A stretch of DNA of 64,000 nucleotides from Picochlorum sp. 'celeri' (Eukaryota > Chlorophyta > Trebouxiophyceae): positions 930,001 to 994,000 of the forward strand of contig JAACMV010000019.1 in NCBI GenBank assembly GCA_010909725.1, in the 5' to 3' direction. The first letter of the stretch is position 1; the number at the start of each line of letters is the position of its first letter. Positions 60,127 through 64,000 of this stretch are shown piece by piece. The position numbers were made by a program, and so were the translations under genes. The notes beneath the pieces are model-generated. The model searched no databases, was not told where the DNA came from, and saw nothing but the letters and a program-made list of their open reading frames with translations.

Positions 60127-60411
60127 GCTCCAACTAGTACTATTGCTGCTGCTATATACTGTATCGAATGGTATTAATACGTAAAAAATTAGCCACACTA
60201 TGGGCACTGCCTTGTGTGTCGCCAAAGAATCAAGCCAAACTAGAGTTTTCTCTGTCGATGACGTGTGTCGAACACACGCCTGACTCCGATCGGAGCTTGC
60301 TGCCAGTCTCAAAACAGGCACTGTGTTCCTCGCAGGTATTCTGATATCCGAGTATTGTTTGCAAAGGGTAGAGAAATGATTGTCGAGTCTAGATTGAATA
60401 AAGGTGGATGA

Positions 60412-61527
60412 ATGATTGGGCAACGGGTCCTCTGTCTGCTTGGCATACTGGGAACAGCAGTCTTGCTGACTGCTGCACCCCTTGCTCTTGCTGCTGATGG
60501 TTCTGGCGAGGATGCAATCTGCTCTACAACAACAGATGCTGGTAATTATAATCTTGGATTTGCGATTGCTTCTATATTCGTCATTCTTGTGCTGTCAGTG
60601 GTGGGTTTTATGACACCAATCATGTTGAGTTTGAAAGAACATCATGTGTATCAGTTGCTCATCGTGGCCAGTGCATGTGGCGGATCAGGGGTTGTTCTCA
60701 CCGTAGGGTTTATCCATATATTAGCTGATGCGGAGGTGTTTTTGTCGAATCCTTGTTTACCACAGGGATTTTTAAATGCCTATCCAGATTGGGCCATGTT
60801 GTTTTGCAATATTACCATTGTTGTATTGATTCTGGTGGATTACTTCCTCAAGGGGTATTTTGAGATGAAGTTACGTAACGCAAAGAAAATTACCACGGAA
60901 GGATCGGGGACACTTGCGGATGTGAGGGCGATGGAGTATAGGACAACATCAGAAATCATCATGGTTGACATTGAATCAGAGGAGGAAGAGGACCCCGTGC
61001 ATGGAGGGCATGGGGATGATATATATTTGGATGAACATACTGAAATTCAACTAGCACGAGGTGTTATTATGCTGATCGAAGTTTCTGTGTGTTCGCATTC
61101 AATACCAGTAGGACTTGCCTTGGGTCTTCAGACTGGGGATGCCTTTACTGGACTGTTCATCGCTGTGATTTTTCATCAATTATTGGAAGGGTTTGGTGTT
61201 GGAGCTGCCGCTATGCGAGGTAAATATTCTATGAAAATGTACATGGTGCTTGCGTTATGCTTTGGCATCACAGCTCCGTTGGGAATAGCGATTGGGATCA
61301 TTTTGCATGAAAGTCTCAATCAGGATAGTCAGGCATATCTGTTTACTGTGGGGATTGTAAATGCGATTGCTGCTGGTATGCTTATTTATATTGCTTTAGA
61401 GCATTTGAATACTCTGTCGTCGAGGGGACGATGGCTTCGACGCCAGCCATGGAGTCATCAGTTGTTATGTGTATCATCCTTTTTGCTGGGTTCTGCAGCA
61501 CTCATGATTATTGGGCGTTGGGCATAA
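60412..61527 (+). CDS. ZIP family metal (zinc/iron) transporter
   Basis: 371 residues, start ATG 60412, single exon. A signal peptide (LGILGTAVLLTAAPLALA) precedes about eight TM helices. TM4 holds the ZIP signature VSVCSHSIPVGLALGLQTG, with the metal-binding His-Ser-Ile-Pro. TM5 has IAVIFHQLLEGFGVGAA, with HQxxEG. The loop between TM3 and TM4 carries a His/Glu/Asp-rich patch (EEEEDPVHGGHGDD), the usual cytosolic metal-sensing loop. Such proteins import Zn2+ or Fe2+ at the plasma membrane or release it from organelles. TGTAA lies at 61611-61615. Confidence 0.93.
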   Translation: MIGQRVLCLLGILGTAVLLTAAPLALAADGSGEDAICSTTTDAGNYNLGFAIASIFVILVLSVVGFMTPIMLSLKEHHVYQLLIVASACGGSGVVLTVGFIHILADAEVFLSNPCLPQGFLNAYPDWAMLFCNITIVVLILVDYFLKGYFEMKLRNAKKITTEGSGTLADVRAMEYRTTSEIIMVDIESEEEEDPVHGGHGDDIYLDEHTEIQLARGVIMLIEVSVCSHSIPVGLALGLQTGDAFTGLFIAVIFHQLLEGFGVGAAAMRGKYSMKMYMVLALCFGITAPLGIAIGIILHESLNQDSQAYLFTVGIVNAIAAGMLIYIALEHLNTLSSRGRWLRRQPWSHQLLCVSSFLLGSAALMIIGRWA

Positions 61528-61627
61528 ATCATCCTCATCTAAAAGAGTATATAGGTATAATGTTACTACGATGAATAATAATAAAAATACTACAAGGTCT
61601 ATACGTTTTATGTAATTGTTCTACCAA

Positions 61628-63128
61628 TTAGGTATTGGTGCTGGTAAACAAGAGGCTGGTGTTTGTCCCACCAAAGCCAAATGAATTGCTCATGACTGCC
61701 ATGCGGGGTGTTTCATCCTGTAAACTCACGGGATGTTTCGATACAAGCTCGCACCCAGACACCGTCGTGATGTCCGTCTCATTCAAATTTGCAGTAGGTG
61801 GACACTGTCTATGATAACATGCCAGGCATGAAATGGCAGCTTCAACCGCCCCTGCTGCCCCGAGTAAATGACCAAGTGTTCCTTTGGATGATGACACATA
61901 CAATGGGTGCCTTCGAGGACCACGCTGTAACGCAGAGTCACTATCAAAAAATACAGACTGAATCGCATGCAGTTCTGCAAGGTCTCCAAGAGGTGTGGAT
62001 GTTGCATGCGCATTAATATACGAAACATCCTCTGGATCACATCCTGCCACAGCCAAGGCCCGCTGCATGGCCAATCGCGCTCCATACCCATCCTCGCGCG
62101 GTTTTGTCACGTGATACGCATCCGAGGACATACCATACCCTATAATTTCACAGTAAATTCGAGCTCCTCGAGCGAGGGCATGGTCTGCGTCTTCGAGCAC
62201 CAGCATTGATGCGCCTTCACTGAGAACAAACCCATCCCTGTCCTTGTCAAATGGCCGAGATGCCGTCTCTGGGGAATCATGAAATGCAGTCGACAGCGCC
62301 TTAATTCGGGCAAATCCTGACAATGAAATTGCATCTACACACGACTCGGTCCCTCCAGCAATCATCACACGAGCATCTCCTCGCTGAATCATTCGAAACG
62401 CATCCCCAATGGCATGTGCCCCTGTCGCACAAGCAGTGCTTGCTGCATGATTGGGTCCATGCAAATCATACGACATACTCACCGCTCCAGCAGCAGCATT
62501 CACTAAAATACGAGGCACAAAATATGGAGATAATCGTCGAATCTTTCCGTGTTCTATCAACCTCCCAGCCTGCCCCAGTTCATACGTTGAACTCATCCCA
62601 GCCCCAATGGCCACTCCAGTCATGTCACATGCTGCAGCAGATGACGGAAACCATCCCGCGTCTCGCAGCGCTTCATCCGCAGCTATACTGGCATATTGAA
62701 CAAACGGAGGACTCTTTGCATCCACCCCTCGTAATGTCCGTGCTTGAATCTCCCGCACAACATCATCCACATCCACCTTGCCAACCACCCTAGATGGCAA
62801 GGAATCAAATGCTCCTTCATGCTCCTACAGAATGGATTCGCAACTCATACTCAACTCTTTTGGACATATCCCTCATCAAACAACAATAACATACCGGTGG
62901 TAGATCCATTCGTGTCAGCGACCGTGTCGCAGATACGCCCTGCAGGACCTTGTCCCATAAACTCTCTTGTCCAATTCCACACGGCGTCACAAAACCAAGC
63001 CCAGTCACAACCACGCGTGAATGCGATGGAGTTGGTGACTTTTGAAACTGAAATACCTCATCAGAAGATGACGACATGAATCGAGCAGCTCTTGTGACGG
63101 CAACGCATGGCACCCGACGACGAATCAT
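61628..63128 (-). CDS. 3-oxoacyl-ACP synthase II-type, mitochondrial (mtKAS/OXSM)
   Basis: Two exons, 63128-62895 and 62824-61628, with a 70-nt intron (GTATGTTA..TCTGTAG), phase 0, 476 residues. The frame of exon 1 is open further upstream, but ATG 63128 starts a typical mitochondrial presequence (MIRRRVPCVAVTRAARFMSS). The thiolase-fold condensing enzyme has nucleophile Cys210 in STACATGAH, His351 in NAHATSTPLGD, and Lys392/His397 in SSSKGTLGHLLGAAG. It elongates acyl-ACP by condensation with malonyl-ACP; the mitochondrial form feeds lipoate synthesis. The leader could also suit a plastid, so location is moderately certain. The first exon ends right after the conserved MDLPP. Confidence 0.92.
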
Positions 63129-63229
63129 GTCTTCTTCTTCTTCTTCCCGCAATTCAGAATATGTCACACCATTATGATGAATATACCATACAAAAAAATG
63201 AGAAACAAAAATATGGTATTCAAGCATTG

Positions 63230-64000
63230 CTACGAGTCCTGTACTTGAGCCATGTATCCAAGCGTATTTTTTGACAGGAGCAGTTTTTGAACGCACAGAA
63301 GCGCCTCTCTCTGCACGCCTGAATCCGGATGCGCCATCAATCGCATCACGAGTGGCTTTGCTTGCAGATCAGCAACCAAACCCTTTCCATGGGGATAATG
63401 TGTCACAAAGTTGGACACATCTCGGCATGCAAGACACAGCGTGACGTGGTCATTGGATGCATCCAACAGCCTCAGCAAGGCTTTGAGCAGTGCAGCATTA
63501 TTGTCTGCTAATTTCTCTGCATTCTCCGACCAAAACTGCTCCGACTCATGCATTGGACCAGGAACAAGCGTCCCTTGCATCACTTCCTTTCTATATCTCT
63601 CTAACGACGACATGGCAAGCACACCCGCATCCATACGCTCCTGCAGGTCCTCCAGCAAATCTGGAATATCTCCATCCTCCCATGTCTGCTCTGCTCTATT
63701 TTCCAGCGCCTTTGGCAGTCCATTCTCCACTGCCGACATTTCTAACGCCATTTTCCCACTCTCATCCAACAGCGACTTGAGCGCCATCAGCGCCACCCGT
63801 ATAACCTTTTCCTTGTGTGCCAAGCGGACCACATCCACCAACCGATTCACCAATGCTGGAGTAGACAAGCTCTCATTCCCTGGCCCATACAGAGACAGCA
63901 ACCACACACATAGAATAGACTCATACTGTACCTGTACATTAATCCCACCCTGCGGCATCCCCACCAAGGCCATAATCAACCCGACACCCCCAGCCTTGCA
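63230..64000 (-). CDS. V-type proton ATPase subunit H (partial, C-terminal part)
   Basis: The last 256 residues; the frame continues past the right edge of the window, so the N-terminus is missing. HEAT/armadillo-like helices are followed by the conserved V-ATPase H pattern MHESEQFWSENAEKL, then LRLLDASNDHVTLCLACRDV and FVTHYPHGKGLVADL with LLCVQKLLL near the end. Subunit H links the V1 and V0 sectors and silences ATP hydrolysis in free V1. No in-frame ATG qualifies as the start within the window. The stop is 101 bp upstream of the KAS start codon on the same strand. Confidence 0.93.
   Translation of the reverse strand, partial: CKAGGVGLIMALVGMPQGGINVQVQYESILCVWLLSLYGPGNESLSTPALVNRLVDVVRLAHKEKVIRVALMALKSLLDESGKMALEMSAVENGLPKALENRAEQTWEDGDIPDLLEDLQERMDAGVLAMSSLERYRKEVMQGTLVPGPMHESEQFWSENAEKLADNNAALLKALLRLLDASNDHVTLCLACRDVSNFVTHYPHGKGLVADLQAKPLVMRLMAHPDSGVQREALLCVQKLLLSKNTLGYMAQVQDS

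Noticed and set aside
1..64000. Transposons, LTRs, CRISPR arrays, rRNA genes
   Set aside because: Both strands were read through; no transposase, reverse transcriptase, integrase, long terminal repeats, spacer arrays or rRNA core sequences were seen.

Overview
The window is a gene-dense piece of a nuclear genome from a photosynthetic eukaryote, most likely a small-genome green alga (Chlorophyta or a nearby Viridiplantae lineage). I count 40 protein genes in 64 kb, on both strands, with gaps of a few tens to about 600 bases. Most genes have zero to three short introns (64-183 nt) with GTRYGT-like donors and (T/C)NCAG or TAG acceptors. I placed these by requiring reading-frame continuity and matches to conserved families. 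The green assignment rests on: a nuclear gene for plastid ribosomal protein bL34 with a transit peptide (plastid-encoded in red algae and glaucophytes as far as I recall); CSP41b, an Mbb1/HCF107-like HAT-repeat protein and a RAF2-type pterin-dehydratase-like protein; plant-type HPt, GIF/SSXT, DDB2 with zinc knuckles and a CBP60-like protein; and the pentamer TGTAA, the known chlorophyte poly(A) signal, downstream of many stop codons. The species is not identifiable from the sequence. I saw no transposon, tRNA, rRNA or CRISPR array.

Layout. 0.6-12 kb: an ADA3-like/PHD chromatin protein, organellar tRNA t6A synthase (Qri7/OSGEPL1), a CBP60-like protein, an MscS-like channel, an HVA22/REEP protein (-) and GID8. 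12-20.5 kb: ClpB/Hsp78 behind a clear heat-shock element and TATA box, an HPt phosphotransfer protein, COG5 (-), a plastid-targeted one-TM protein (-) and endonuclease III (-). 20.8-28.2 kb: ribosomal protein eL15, EI24-like membrane protein, acetyl-CoA synthetase, RPB9 (-), PNO1, class IV aminotransferase (-). 28.6-38.9 kb: two-RRM protein, DDB2 (-), peroxisomal Lon, plastid bL34 (-), RAF2-like protein, two unknowns (-) and complex I NDUFB10. 38.9-47.4 kb: three minus-strand genes, an Sfi1-like centrin-binding protein, a FUSC-type transporter and a bestrophin-like channel. 47.9-52.8 kb: RHF-like RING E3, LRR receptor-like protein (-), GPI-type fasciclin and a myo-inositol oxygenase homologue lacking metal ligands. 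52.9-64 kb: CSP41b (-), HAT-repeat protein, an unknown, SWT1-like GYF-PIN protein (-), minimal SSXT coactivator (-), ZIP transporter, mitochondrial KAS (-) and the C-terminal part of V-ATPase subunit H (-, runs off the window).

There are no operons; the shared structure is in head-to-head pairs. bL34/RAF2-like and CSP41b/HAT are both plastid-function pairs sharing one short promoter region, and several such regions contain perfect or nested palindromes. Convergent pairs are so close that their poly(A) signals interdigitate. The most unusual protein-level observations are the MIOX homologue with four of six di-iron ligands replaced, the CBP60-like protein outside land plants, the ADA3-like/PHD-ePHD fusion, the GYF-PIN fusion and the 103-residue SSXT protein.

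Starts were taken at the first plausible ATG; where a reading frame opens only with TTG/GTG next to an acceptor site I searched for an upstream exon. All family calls are by eye, without database search.
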